From Streptomyces phaeofaciens (GTDB lineage: Bacteria > Actinomycetota > Actinomycetes > Streptomycetales > Streptomycetaceae): a DNA stretch of 64,000 nucleotides. The position numbers and the translations under genes were made by a program. Below are positions 21,632-31,900 of this stretch, one piece after another (position 1 is the stretch's first letter; the number at the start of each line of letters is the position of its first letter). The notes under the pieces are model-generated. The model searched no databases. It was not told the DNA's origin and saw only the letters and a program-made list of their open reading frames with translations. Location of the stretch: positions 124,001 to 188,000 of the forward strand of contig NZ_BMSA01000015.1 of the NCBI RefSeq assembly GCF_014648915.1. Direction: 5' to 3'.

Positions 21632-23626
21632 GTGGCAGAGCGGCAGCGGCCGACTTCGTTACGGGACCGGGCGCGCTACCTGTTCGACCGGACCCTCGCG
21701 CGCAGCACGGGGGCGCTGCTCGGATGGCTGGCCGTGGGCTGTCTGGCGATCGTCGTCCCCGTCAGCGCCCTGCTGGTGTGGACGGACCCGGACGCGCCGC
21801 GCTCCCTGTCCGGCCGGCTCACGGCCGTGTGGCGCACCAGCGCGGAGACCCTGCGCCTGGGCGGGGTGACGGGCGCGCCGCTGCGGATGCTGCTGTCCGT
21901 GCTGCTCGGGCTGATCACCCTGCTGTGCGTGTCGACGCTGGTGGGAGTGATCACCACGGGTCTCGGCGACCGGCTGACGGAACTGCGGCGGGGCCGTTCG
22001 ACGGTGCTCGAGCGGGATCACGCGGTGGTGCTGGGCTGGTCGGACCAGGTGTTCACGGTGGTCGGGGAGCTGATCGCCGCCCGGGCCGACCGGGGGCGGG
22101 GCGTGGTCGCCGTCCTCGCCGACCGGGACACGGCCGAGATGGAGGCGTCGCTGACGGCCGGGCCGGACGCCGTCGGTGCCGTCCGGCTGGTCTGCCGTAC
22201 CGGGTCGCTGACGGATCCCGAGGCCCTCGGGCTGGTCACCCCGGACGCGGCCGCCTCGGTGCTGGTCCTGCCGGCCGAGGGCGCCGACGCGGACCTGGAG
22301 GTCGTACGGATCCTGCTGGCGCTGCGGGCGTTGCTCGGTGTCCGGACGGGGCCGCCGGTGGTGGCGGCCGTACGGGACGAGCGCTATCTGTCGGCCGCGC
22401 GGCTGGCGGCCGGGCCCCGCGGGACCGTGCTGGAGACCGATCTGACGACGGCGCGTCTGCTGGTGCAGTCGGCGCGGCGTCCCGGGCTGTCGGCGGCGCT
22501 GCGCGACCTGCTGGACTTCGCCGGCGCCGAGTTCCGGGTGGTGGACGCGGCGGATTCCCTGGTGGGCCTGCCCTTCGCGGAGATCGCGTCGTGCTTCGAG
22601 GTGTCCTGTGTCGTCGGGTTCCTGACGGCCGACGGCCGTCCGCTGATCGTTCCGCCGCCGGGGACCGTGCTCGGGCCCGGGGACCGGCTCGTGGTCGTCG
22701 CCCGGGACGCCTCGCCCGTCCCGCCCGTCGACTGCCGCGCGTACGTCGACCGCACGGCCGTGGCGCCGCCCGGACCGCGGCCGGAGGAGCCCTCCCGGGT
22801 GCTGCTGCTGGGCTGGAACCGCCGCGCGCCGCTGGTCGTCGACCTCCTGCGCCGCACCGCCCTGCCGGGATCCCGCCTCGACGTGGTCACCGGCCCGGAC
22901 GCCGGCCCCCCGCGGCCCGTCACCCCACCGGACGAGAGCGGGCGGCTCGACGTCGTGCACCACCCGGGCGACCCGATCCGGCCCGAGACGCTGCGCGCCC
23001 TCGACCTGTTCGGCTACGACAGTGTCGTCGTGTCGGCCGGGGAGGTGGGGGCCGGTCCCGAGCGGCCCGACGACCGGACTCTGCTGACGCTGCTGATGCT
23101 GCGGTCGCTGGAGGAGGAGGTGGGCCGGGCGCTACCGGTGGTCGCCGAGCTGTGCGACCACCGCAGCCGGGCGCTGGCGCCGCTGGGTCCGGCGTCCGAC
23201 ACGGTCGTCCGGGGCGAACTCACCGCGCTGCTGATGACGCAGATCTCCCAGAGCCCCGAACTGGCCGTGGTGTTCGAGGAGGTCTTCGCCGCCCGGGGCG
23301 GTGCGCTCGCCCTGCGCCCGGCCGGGCACTACGTGCTGCCGGGCCGTGAGGCGTCCTTCGCCACGGTGGTGGCGGCGGCCCTGGAGCGCGGCGAGTGCGC
23401 GATCGGATACCGCGCGCACGGTCCGCGCACCGCCCGCCGTGACGACGGTGTCCGGCTCTGCCCCCACAAGGCCGAACGGCGCGTCTGGGGCACCGGGGAC
23501 GAGGTCCTCGTCGTGTGGGCGGGCCCCGCCGACAGGGGTGGCGCGGGCGGTGCGGACGACCGGGTGCCGCGGATGCGCCGGTCCCACGAGGGGGGCGACT
23601 CACCGGCCGGTGTGCCGCTGGGGTGA
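21632..23626 (+). CDS. CASTOR/POLLUX-like ion channel protein
   Basis: A 664-residue protein with two N-terminal membrane segments (about 30-50 and 85-110) followed by two repeated cytoplasmic Rossmann-like domains (each starting with a VVLGWS or VLLLGWN strand). This matches the bacterial relatives of plant CASTOR/POLLUX (DMI1) channels, which use RCK-like domains to gate cation flow. No canonical potassium filter is visible between the membrane segments. I chose GTG 21632 because AGGGGGCAGGT precedes it at good distance; an ATG at 21542 in the same frame would add 30 residues. The end nearly abuts the convergent MFS gene (6 bp). Confidence 0.78.
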   Translation: MAERQRPTSLRDRARYLFDRTLARSTGALLGWLAVGCLAIVVPVSALLVWTDPDAPRSLSGRLTAVWRTSAETLRLGGVTGAPLRMLLSVLLGLITLLCVSTLVGVITTGLGDRLTELRRGRSTVLERDHAVVLGWSDQVFTVVGELIAARADRGRGVVAVLADRDTAEMEASLTAGPDAVGAVRLVCRTGSLTDPEALGLVTPDAAASVLVLPAEGADADLEVVRILLALRALLGVRTGPPVVAAVRDERYLSAARLAAGPRGTVLETDLTTARLLVQSARRPGLSAALRDLLDFAGAEFRVVDAADSLVGLPFAEIASCFEVSCVVGFLTADGRPLIVPPPGTVLGPGDRLVVVARDASPVPPVDCRAYVDRTAVAPPGPRPEEPSRVLLLGWNRRAPLVVDLLRRTALPGSRLDVVTGPDAGPPRPVTPPDESGRLDVVHHPGDPIRPETLRALDLFGYDSVVVSAGEVGAGPERPDDRTLLTLLMLRSLEEEVGRALPVVAELCDHRSRALAPLGPASDTVVRGELTALLMTQISQSPELAVVFEEVFAARGGALALRPAGHYVLPGREASFATVVAAALERGECAIGYRAHGPRTARRDDGVRLCPHKAERRVWGTGDEVLVVWAGPADRGGAGGADDRVPRMRRSHEGGDSPAGVPLG

Positions 23627-23632
23627 GCGCGT

Positions 23633-25237
23633 TCAGTCGCGCACGGGCGGGTTCTCGGCGGACGCGGCGGCGGCCGGACCACCCGGGTGGCGCAGCGCGC
23701 AGAAGAACCCGATGCCGAGGGCGACGGCCATGCCGTAGAACACCCGCTGATTGGCCTCGGCGAAGTCCATGCGGATCGCGGACATGGCGTCGCGCAGGGT
23801 CGTCGCGACCCGGCCGTCGCCGGTGGGCGTGCGGGAGTCCGCGTTGCCGGTGACCGCCTCGGTCACGTCCCGGGCCACGGAGTGCGCCGTGTCGGAGGGG
23901 ACTCCGCGCTGCTGGAGGGTGTCCACGACGTTGTCGGTCATGGTGTGCGTCAGCAGGGTGCCGTAGATCGCCATGCCGACGCACGCCGCGTAGTTGCGGA
24001 CGGTCTGGGTGATGCCGGTGACCTCGCCGTAGGAGGCGTCGACGGCACGGTTGACGGCGTCCGTCGAGGCCGGGGCGAGGAGAAAGCCGATGCCCGCGCC
24101 GGCCAGCGCCGCGTAGGGCCACTGGTCGTGCATGGACAGGTCGGTGAGCTTGCCGGCCCAGAGCGCGAAGCCGACGGCACCGACCGCGCAGCCCGTCTTC
24201 AACGCCGGCCGGGCGCCCCGCTTGTCGAGGATCCGCCCGCCCCACTGGGAGGCGATCGCGAACCCCACGAAGAAGTACAGCAGGTACAGGGCCGCCTGGT
24301 TGGGCGAGGCGCTGAGGGAGACCTGGGCGTACACCGAGGCGAAGAAGAACAGCGGGACGAACGCCAGCATGGCGAAGAACAGCACGAGCGCGTCCACGGT
24401 GAAGGCGCGGTCGCGGAAGACCGCGAGATTGACCAGCGGGTGACGGGTGCGCAGTTCGTAGCGGCAGAAGACGTACAGCACGGCCAGACCGCCCACGATG
24501 CAGGCCCAGGTCGCCACGCTGTCCCAGCCCCAGGCGGACGCCTGCTGGAAGCCGAGGACACTGGCTCCCATCCCGACGGCGATCAGCACCGCGCCCCTGA
24601 CGTCCAGCGACTCCGCGCGCCGCCGGTCGGAGATGTGGGCGATCGCGGTGAGCACGAGCGCGACGATCGCGACGGGCACGTTGACCCAGAAGATCGCCCG
24701 CCAGGTCCACGCGGTCAGCCAGCCGCCGAGCAGCGGTCCCAGGGCCGTGAGGGCGCCGGTGAGGCCGAAGAACAGCGCGAGGGCGCGTCCGCGGCGCTCG
24801 ACCGGGAACACCGCCACGACCACGGCGAGCGCGGCCGGGAAGAGCAGCGCGGCACCCAGCCCCTGGGTCGCCCGGAACACGATGAGCCAGGTCAGCGCGT
24901 AGTCGCCCCGCGGCACGCAGCCGCACAGGACGGAGGAGACGACGAAGACGAGGGTGCCCGCGACGACGATCCGGCGCGGTCCCCACAGGTCGGCGAGGCG
25001 TCCGCCGAGGGCGAAGAAGGCGGCCAGGGAGAGCAGATAGGCGTTGACCACCCACTGCATGCCCGAGCCGGACAGTCCGAGTTCGGAGACGATGTCGGGC
25101 GCGGCGATGGACACGATCGTCTGGTCGATGAAGGTCATCGCCACCGCGAACATCATCGCCGCGAGCGCCAGCGGCTGGGAGGCCGCACGTCCGGCGCCGA
25201 GCGAGCCCTCGTCGCGGTGCGTGTGCGTTCGGCTCAC
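23633..25237 (-). CDS. MFS transporter, DHA2-like (14-helix type)
   Basis: A 534-residue major-facilitator protein with about 14 hydrophobic helices, the length and pattern of EmrB/QacA-type drug exporters. The loop 2-3 motif reads GRLADLWGPRR, and the second helix pair begins with FIDQTIVSIAAPDI, a typical family opening. It would use the proton gradient to export small molecules. The start is the GTG at 25237, the first plausible codon before the first helix; its ribosome-binding site is weak. It is transcribed away from an alpha/beta hydrolase gene across a 342-bp repeat-bearing gap. Confidence 0.86.
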   Translation of the reverse strand: MSRTHTHRDEGSLGAGRAASQPLALAAMMFAVAMTFIDQTIVSIAAPDIVSELGLSGSGMQWVVNAYLLSLAAFFALGGRLADLWGPRRIVVAGTLVFVVSSVLCGCVPRGDYALTWLIVFRATQGLGAALLFPAALAVVVAVFPVERRGRALALFFGLTGALTALGPLLGGWLTAWTWRAIFWVNVPVAIVALVLTAIAHISDRRRAESLDVRGAVLIAVGMGASVLGFQQASAWGWDSVATWACIVGGLAVLYVFCRYELRTRHPLVNLAVFRDRAFTVDALVLFFAMLAFVPLFFFASVYAQVSLSASPNQAALYLLYFFVGFAIASQWGGRILDKRGARPALKTGCAVGAVGFALWAGKLTDLSMHDQWPYAALAGAGIGFLLAPASTDAVNRAVDASYGEVTGITQTVRNYAACVGMAIYGTLLTHTMTDNVVDTLQQRGVPSDTAHSVARDVTEAVTGNADSRTPTGDGRVATTLRDAMSAIRMDFAEANQRVFYGMAVALGIGFFCALRHPGGPAAAASAENPPVRD

Positions 25238-25297
25238 CCGGCCAGTCTGTGCCGGGGCCGGTGGAGCCGCACGCCGGGCACGGCCGACCGGGGGTGG

Positions 25298-25434
25298 GTG
25301 GGTCCGGCGGGGCCGCGGTGCGTCGGGCCGGCCCCGGGTGCGTCCGGCAGGGTCCGGGTGCGTCCGGGGCCGTGGTGGGTCCGGCGGGGGCCGGGTGCGT
25401 CCGGCGGGGCCGTGGTGCGTCCGGTCGGCCCCGG
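25298..25434. repeat. seven-copy degenerate 20-bp tandem repeat in a divergent intergenic region
   Basis: Units beginning GTGCGTCCGG (or GTGGGTCCGG, or GTGCGTCGGG) start at 25298, 25318, 25338, 25358, 25375, 25395 and 25415, that is, every 20 bp with one 17-bp step. Each continues with a variable GC-rich second half. The array occupies most of the 342-bp gap (25238-25579) between the MFS gene on the - strand and the hydrolase gene on the + strand. It is too short-spaced and has no constant spacer for CRISPR. The rest of the gap holds nothing I can identify except the hydrolase ribosome-binding site. Confidence 0.8.
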
Positions 25435-25579
25435 GCGCCGCGCTGTGGTGCCGGAGCCACGACGTCACGAGGTGACGTATCCGGGCCTTCTGATGACGAT
25501 GGAGCAGACCCGTGGGGCAGAACCCGTCGGTGGGCCCGGCTCCCGTCGGCCCCGCGAGTCGTCGCCCGAGGAGGAGAGC

Positions 25580-26497
25580 ATGGCCCGGTCGAGCACGCCC
25601 CAGGACGCGCGGCCGAGCGCCGCCGGCACCCCCCGCAGAATCGCCCTGGACGGCGCGGGGGTGCGGTTGTCCGCGCTGCTCGCCGAGCCCTCCGGCGGTA
25701 CGCCGCGGGCCGCCGTCGTCGCACTGCACGGCAGCGGCATGAACGCGGCGTACTTCCATGCCAGGGCCGACCCCCGGCTGTCGCTGCTGACCCTCGGACC
25801 GAGGCTCGGCTACACCGTCCTCGCGCTCGACCGGCCCGGCTACGGACGGTCCGCCACGGCGGTGCCGGACGGGCAGCGGCTGGCGGAGCAGACCAGGACC
25901 GTGCGGGCCGCGCTCGGGGACTTCGCCGCGCGCCACGCCACCGGTGCCGGCACCTTCCTGCTCGCTCACTCGTTCGGCGGCAAGGTCGCGCTGACCGCCG
26001 CCGCGGACGACGGTGTCCCGGGGCTGCTGGGGGTGGACGTGTCGGGCTGCGGCCACGAGTACGCCGTCGCGCCGCGCACGGTGTCGGACCTGGACGGACC
26101 GGAACGACGGCGCCGCAACTGGGGCCCCCTGCGGCTCTATCCACCGGGAACCTTCGCCGCCGGCGGGTCCTTCGTCGCCGCGGTGCCGCCGCGGGAGTAC
26201 GCGGACCTCGAGGACTGGCCGCGGGTGCTCGACGCCGCGGCGCCGCGGATCCGTGTCCCGCTCCGGTTCACCTTCGCCGAGCACGAGGCCTGGTGGCGGC
26301 ACGACGACAACCGGCTGCGGAGCCTGAAGACCCGTTTCACCGCGGCTCCCCGCGTGGTCGTCGACCGGCAGGCGGACGCCGGACACAACATCAGCCTCGG
26401 CTGGGCCGCCCGTTCGTACCATCTGAGCGCCCTGGCGTTCCTGGAGGACTGCCTGGTGAGCGACGAGGCGGCGCCGCCCCGGGCGAGGGTCTCCTGA
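25580..26497 (+). CDS. alpha/beta hydrolase
   Basis: A 305-residue alpha/beta hydrolase. I start it at ATG 25580, immediately after a strong GAGGAGGAGAGC site; the frame is open far upstream but without support. The oxyanion-hole HGSGMN lies near residue 55, the nucleophile elbow is LAHSFGG (Ser about 134), and the catalytic His is in DAGHNIS near the end. Substrate unknown: esterase, lipase-like or epoxide-hydrolase-like functions are all possible. It is 2 bp upstream of an MFS exporter gene, hinting at a pair that modifies and exports a small molecule. Confidence 0.82.
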   Translation: MARSSTPQDARPSAAGTPRRIALDGAGVRLSALLAEPSGGTPRAAVVALHGSGMNAAYFHARADPRLSLLTLGPRLGYTVLALDRPGYGRSATAVPDGQRLAEQTRTVRAALGDFAARHATGAGTFLLAHSFGGKVALTAAADDGVPGLLGVDVSGCGHEYAVAPRTVSDLDGPERRRRNWGPLRLYPPGTFAAGGSFVAAVPPREYADLEDWPRVLDAAAPRIRVPLRFTFAEHEAWWRHDDNRLRSLKTRFTAAPRVVVDRQADAGHNISLGWAARSYHLSALAFLEDCLVSDEAAPPRARVS

Positions 26498-26499
26498 CC

Positions 26500-27768
26500 A
26501 TGCCCCGAGGCATCGTCAAAACCGCCTTCCTGTCCCTGTCCGTACGCAACTTCCGGCTCTTCGCCGCCGGTCAGGTGCTGTCGGTGTCGGGCACCTGGAT
26601 GATGATCGTCGGCCAGGACTGGCTCGTGCTGTCCCTCACGGACAGCCCGGGGACGGCCTTGGCCGCGGTGACCGCCGCCCAGTTCACGCCGATGCTGCTG
26701 CTGACGCTGTACGGCGGGCGGCTCGCCGACCGCCACGACAAGCGGCACCTGCTGATCCGGTGCAACGCCGCGTCCGGGGTCGTCGCGCTCGGTCTCGGGG
26801 TGCTGGTGGCCACGGACGCCGCCCGGATGTGGCACCTCCTGCTGTTCGGCTGCTGCCTGGGCACGGTGAACGCCGTGGAGGTGCCCACCCGGATGGCCTT
26901 CGTCGGCGAGCTGGTCGGCCCCGCGCTGCTGCCCAACGCCTCGGCGCTGAGCGCCGCCTACTTCAACGTGGCCCGGGTGGTGGGACCGGCGGTGGCCGGC
27001 CTGCTGATCGCGGTCTGCGGGGTGGGGCCGCTCATGCTGCTCAACGCCGTGAGCCATCTGGCCGTCATCGCGGCCCTGCGGCGCATGGACCCCGCCGCGG
27101 TGCTCCGGGTCCCGCCGGGTGCCCCGGGGCGGGTCGTCGACGGGCTGCGCTACGTCAGGGGGCGCCCCGACCTGGTCGTGACGCTGACGCTGGTGTCGTG
27201 CGTCGCCGTGTTCGGCATGAACTTCCACCTCACCCTGCCGTTGACGGCCAAGACCGTGTTCCACGCGGGTCCGGGCACGTTCGGCCTGCTCACCACGGCG
27301 TTCGCCCTGGGCTCGCTGGCCGCCGCGCTCGCCACGACGGCCCGCCGGACCCGCCCCTCCGCGCGCCTGGTGGCGACCACGGCCGTGGTGTTCGGCGCCC
27401 TGGAGACGGCTGCGGGCCGGGCCCCGGACTACTGGTCGGCGGCCGTCCTGCTGGCCGCGACCGGATGCGCGTCGATCGCCTTCGCGCAGGCGGCCAACCA
27501 CCGGGTCCAGCTGGGCAGCGACCCGCGCTACCGCGGCCGCGTGATGGCGATCTACACCCTCATCCTCCAGGGCTCCACCCCGATCGGCGCCGTGCTGATC
27601 GGCTGGCTCACCACCCGGCTGGGCTCCCGCGCCGGGCTGTACGCCGGCGGCCTGCTCTCCCTGGTGTCGACGCTCGGTGTGCTGCTCGCCGCCCACGCGC
27701 GCCGACGGCACCTGCGGGTGCGCACGGAGAGTGAGCGCGCCCAGCCGGCCGCACGCCACCCGCGGTGA
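26500..27768 (+). CDS. MFS transporter (EntS/MFS_3-like)
   Basis: A 422-residue 12-helix major-facilitator protein starting at ATG two bases after the hydrolase stop. It opens with SLSVRNFRLFAAGQVLSVSGTWM, the hallmark of the MFS_3 group that includes the enterobactin exporter EntS and many actinomycete exporters, and has the loop motif GGRLADRHDKR. The last 20 residues are a charged cytoplasmic tail. It likely exports a hydrophobic metabolite. A short inverted repeat follows 12 bp after the stop. Confidence 0.86.
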   Translation: MPRGIVKTAFLSLSVRNFRLFAAGQVLSVSGTWMMIVGQDWLVLSLTDSPGTALAAVTAAQFTPMLLLTLYGGRLADRHDKRHLLIRCNAASGVVALGLGVLVATDAARMWHLLLFGCCLGTVNAVEVPTRMAFVGELVGPALLPNASALSAAYFNVARVVGPAVAGLLIAVCGVGPLMLLNAVSHLAVIAALRRMDPAAVLRVPPGAPGRVVDGLRYVRGRPDLVVTLTLVSCVAVFGMNFHLTLPLTAKTVFHAGPGTFGLLTTAFALGSLAAALATTARRTRPSARLVATTAVVFGALETAAGRAPDYWSAAVLLAATGCASIAFAQAANHRVQLGSDPRYRGRVMAIYTLILQGSTPIGAVLIGWLTTRLGSRAGLYAGGLLSLVSTLGVLLAAHARRRHLRVRTESERAQPAARHPR

Positions 27769-27779
27769 CCGGCCGGTAG

Positions 27780-27797
27780 TACGTACCCCCGTACGTA
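27780..27797. promoter_or_regulatory. perfect inverted repeat TACGTAC-CCCC-GTACGTA
   Basis: Seven-base arms at 27780-27786 and 27791-27797 surround a four-base loop, 12 bp after the stop of the MFS gene and about 240 bp before the DUF4132 gene. As RNA it would form a short hairpin without a following U run; as DNA it resembles an operator for a dimeric regulator. I cannot choose between a terminator and a binding site. The remaining 237 bp to 28034 contain no clear promoter match. Confidence 0.5.
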
Positions 27798-28034
27798 GCT
27801 CTACGGATGTGTCCGCCCGCCGCCTCGGATTGGCTTGCCGTACGCCGGAGGGGATCGTCTCGCGTGCCCGCCCGTCGGCGGGTCCTCGGCGCCTTTGACG
27901 GTCGATCGCCGGACACCCCGGACCGAATGTCAGTGGCCGCCGCTAACGTTTCACCCATGGTCGCACTGGGGCCGGGATTCCCCCGGCTGAACTGTGCTTT
28001 CTTCTGATGCTCTTGACGCGGAAGGCTGTGGCTC

Positions 28035-28901
28035 GTGGGTTGGCTGTCGGCGGGTGACGGGTATGAAGTCGCCCTGGTGGAGGGGCGGGTGGCGGCACGC
28101 GCCACCTCGGGCCGGGCGGCGGGACGGCAGTTGAAATCGCTGCCGCGCGCGCTGAAGGACCACCCGGAGGTGGACCGGCTGCGGCGGTTCGCCGAGTGGC
28201 TGGACCGGCACGCCGCCGGGTGTGTCGCGCAGGTCGACACATGGATGGTGTCGTCACTGCCCGTGCCCACCCGCCTGCTGGCCCGGGTCTGGCCGGACGA
28301 GGCCTGGCAGTCGGCGCTGCGCGACCTGGCCGTGGTCGGCGACGACCCCGACGAGGTGGGCTTCCTGCGCGGCGCCACCGAGTCCGGCGAGCTGCGGATC
28401 GTGAACCTGGACGGCGAGACGGTCCGGCTGTCCCCGCGCACGGTGACGCTGCCCCACCCGGTCCTGCTGCCCGACCTCGACGACGTGCGGGAGTTCGCGG
28501 CGGAGCTGGGCATCGTCCAGGGCGTCGAGCAGATCCACCGGGCGACCTGGCGGCGCCCGGACGACCTCGACGCCAAGGCCACCGAGGTACGGGACTTCAC
28601 CGGGGGCTCGTTCCGCTCCCGCTTCGCGCTCGCCGCGCGCGCGTCCTCGCTGGGCTACCGGGTGTCCGGCGGCTACGCCACCGCCCGGGTGCGGGACGGC
28701 GGGCGCACCGTCGAGGCCTCCGTGTGGATCGGGGAGCCGTACTGGGACGACGAGGTGGAGACCGGCAGCCTCACCTGGCAGGACCAGGACGGCCGCGCCC
28801 TGCCGCTGCGCGAGGTGGGCCCGGTGGCCTGGTCGGAGGGGATGCGGATGGGCGCGGCGCTGTACGCCGGGCGCGTGATCGAGGAGGGCAAGGACGCATG
28901 A
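28035..28901 (+). CDS. DUF4132 domain protein
   Basis: A 288-residue protein starting at GTG, with GGAAGGC upstream. The pattern of a VGDDPDEVGFLRG segment, an HPVLLPDL element, a Q-x2-EQIHRATWRRP block (about residues 161-175) and a C-terminal PYWDDEVETGSLTW segment fits the DUF4132 family, known from E. coli MolR/YehI and from genes next to MoxR-VWA systems. No catalytic residues are established. It overlaps the next gene by 4 bp, so it belongs to the following AAA/VWA system. It may be an adaptor or effector module; that role is inference. Confidence 0.72.
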   Translation: MGWLSAGDGYEVALVEGRVAARATSGRAAGRQLKSLPRALKDHPEVDRLRRFAEWLDRHAAGCVAQVDTWMVSSLPVPTRLLARVWPDEAWQSALRDLAVVGDDPDEVGFLRGATESGELRIVNLDGETVRLSPRTVTLPHPVLLPDLDDVREFAAELGIVQGVEQIHRATWRRPDDLDAKATEVRDFTGGSFRSRFALAARASSLGYRVSGGYATARVRDGGRTVEASVWIGEPYWDDEVETGSLTWQDQDGRALPLREVGPVAWSEGMRMGAALYAGRVIEEGKDA

Positions 28902-31900
28902 GCGGGGGGACGCGGGTGTCGTACGAGGATGTGCTGACGGCGGGCGGGGTGCTGCCGCCGGAGACGGAGGGGGCCGGGGAGCGGGCGGTGCCGCTGACGA
29001 CGCGGACGTACCGTCACCCGGGGCTGGACGACCGGGTGGTGGTGCGGCTGGTCGCCGGGGAGCTGGGCTCGGCGGAGGACCTGGCCGCGGGCTTCCTCGG
29101 ACTGGTGCAGGACGCGGAGCCGGCCGTGGTGGGCCTCGGACTGCGCCAGTCGCTGGGCTTCCCGGAGTGGGTGCTGGTGCACCACCCGCAGGACGGTCAC
29201 CACGCGCTGGGTGTCGTACCCGATCTGGAGCGGGCGGCCCGGCAGGCGAAGTCCAAGCCGAAGGCGGCGCTGGACGCCTACCTGGAGCTCGGCGCACGGC
29301 TCGCGGCCTCGGTGCCGCACTTCCTGCCGACGTTCTACGAGCAGGCCGGCCGGGTGTTCCTCGCGGAGGAGAACGCCACCTACGCGGCCCAGTTGTTCAC
29401 CCGGGCCCGCAAGGCCGAGGCGGAGCACGGGCTGACGGTCGAGGAGGAGCGGCTGGACGCCGTCTTCCTGGAGTTCGCGCTGGCGGGCGCGCTCCCGGTG
29501 AAGGTGCTGTCGGCGTACGCGAAGGAGCTGGCCGCGCGGGTGCCCGCCGAGGAGGCGCTGCGGCGCTTCACCCGGCTCTGCCTGCGCCGCACGGCGGGCG
29601 GCCTCCCGCCGTCCGCCCAGATGGCGAACGACCTGCGCAGGCTGGCCCGCGCCGCCGGCCGGGACGCCGACCTCACCGAGCAGGAGTACCTGACCGAGCT
29701 GCTCGGCCTGCCGGCCACGCTGCGCGCCGCGGCGGGCTGGTGGAAGGGCCACCGGGCGGCCCTGGTGGGGCTGGCCGCACGGCAACCGCGGGTGCGGGGC
29801 ACCCTGCTGGACCTGATCCCCTCCTCCCACGACGACGAGATGCCCGACATGTGGCTGGGCGTCCTGGAGGCGTCCGGTGCCACGGTGGGCCTGTGGGACG
29901 GCTCGCTGCCCGAGGAGGAGCGGCCGCACGACGGCACGGTGGGCTGGCTGGAGCGGTTCCTGGCGTTCCGGGAGCGGGCACGGTCCTGGCGCGGCTCCAC
30001 CCGGATGCCGGAGCTGTACCCGCTGGTGGAGCGGGCCACGGACCGGCTGCGGGCCGAACTCGGCGTGTCCGGGGGCGCGTTGAGGGTGACGCACGACATC
30101 GACCTGATCGACCTGCTGCTCTCCCTGGACGTGCCGGTGGCCGCCCCGGAGCAGGGCGCAGGCCTGCCGCTGGCCCAGTGGGCGTCGGGCGAGGGGCACC
30201 GGGAGCTGCTGTCGCTGGCCGCCGACGCCCGCTTCCACGAGGCCTTCCTGCGGGGCACCGACCAGTTCGGTGACAACGACCACGGGCTGCGGGCGATCCG
30301 GCTGCTGGCGCGGTCGCCGGGCGGGCGCCCGCTGCTCGCGGAGTGGGTGCGCCGCGTCGTCCGCCGGTTCACCGCGGTCGGCCTGCCCCAGCTGCCCGAC
30401 GCGCTGACCCGGCTGAGGTGGCTGCCCGCCGAGGCGCTGGCGCTGGCCGAGGACGAGGTGCGCGAGGCCGTCGGCACCGACCTCGCACCGGTGCTCTCGC
30501 GCACGCTGCGGGCCGGGCTCTTCGACGAACTCGGCTGGCCCGCCTGGGAGGAGGCGGCCGCCGCCCTCGTCCCGAAGAACGACGTCGAGGACCTGATCGT
30601 CGCCGACGCCTGGCCCCACCTCGTCGTGGCGGGCGCCGCCCAGGCCCGCGTGATCGGCGCCGAGGGCACCGTCCTCACCCACGACCTGCGGATCCCGGCG
30701 AACGACAGCTGGGGCGACCCGGGCTTCCACCATGTGGACGGCGAGCTGCTGGTCTACTGGAGCCACCGCGGCGACGGCCTGCGCGGCTACTGGCACACCC
30801 GCGCCGACCAGCCCCAGACCCTCCAGGGCCACCGGTCCACCCGGGGCACCGAGATGGACTGGTACAAGGGCGACCTGCCGATCACCCTTCCGCTGCCCGG
30901 CGGCGGCCGGACCACCGGCGAAGGCGTCCTGTACGCCGGGGACACCACGCTGCCCGAGGAGCGGGGACTCCTCTCCGACGGCGTGGCGTACTGGGTGTGG
31001 CGGGCCGGCGACGGCGAGGAGAGCGGCTGGTACGAGTACGACCCGGCGACGGGCGATCTCGGCCGGTCGAGCCTGCCCGCCTTCCTGGCCGACGCGCTGC
31101 GCACCGCCCCCGAGGGCAGCAGCCTGGAGGCCGCCCGGCTGCGCCCCTCTCCGACGACGGGTCCCGCGCCCGCCTCCGCACCCGTGGACGGGCTGATCGG
31201 CCTGCGGGTGGTGCGGCTGCCCGACGGCTCCCGGCGCGCCGAGGACCTCGCCGGTCACACCGTCACCCTGCCCCCGGACCGGGGCCGGCCGTCCGCGCTC
31301 GTGGTGTTCCCCGGCGACGACCGGGCCCGTGCCGTGGTGCGCAACGGCTGGCAGCTCGAACTGGTCGACCCGGACGGCGTCGTCACCTCCGTGGCCAAGA
31401 CGGACCGCACCCCGGGCATCTTCGGCGAGGGCACGCTGCTGCTGCCTCCCGTGCAGTACTGGGAGTGCCTGACGCCCCGTGACCCGGAGGGGTCGACGGC
31501 ACTGCGGCGGATCGACCGCGACACCTCGGCGGCCCTGCTGGCGGCCGCCGCGGACGAGGACGAGAAGGCACTGCCGCTCGCGATCCGCACCCTGCTGCCC
31601 GTCACCCACGACGCGCTCGTCACGGGCATCGCCGGAGTGGTGCGGCACGCCGCCGGCCAGCAGGCCGTGCTGGACGCGGCGGCCGCCCGGCTCACCCGGG
31701 CGCTCGACGGCGATCTGGAGCAGGAGGGCCCGGCCGGGCCGCCGGACGCCGTGCTCCGCGACGCGATGAGCGGTCTCGGCGCGCCCCGCGGCTACTGGTG
31801 GAACCGCGACGAGGAGGCCGACACCGTCTTCCGCACCCTGCGTGTGCTGAACCGGGCCGCCGGGCTCAGCGACACCGCCGTCGTACCCGAGGAGCGGACC

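Noticed and set aside
25298..25434. CRISPR array
   Set aside because: Units follow each other at 20 bp with no distinct spacer, and no cas genes are in the window.
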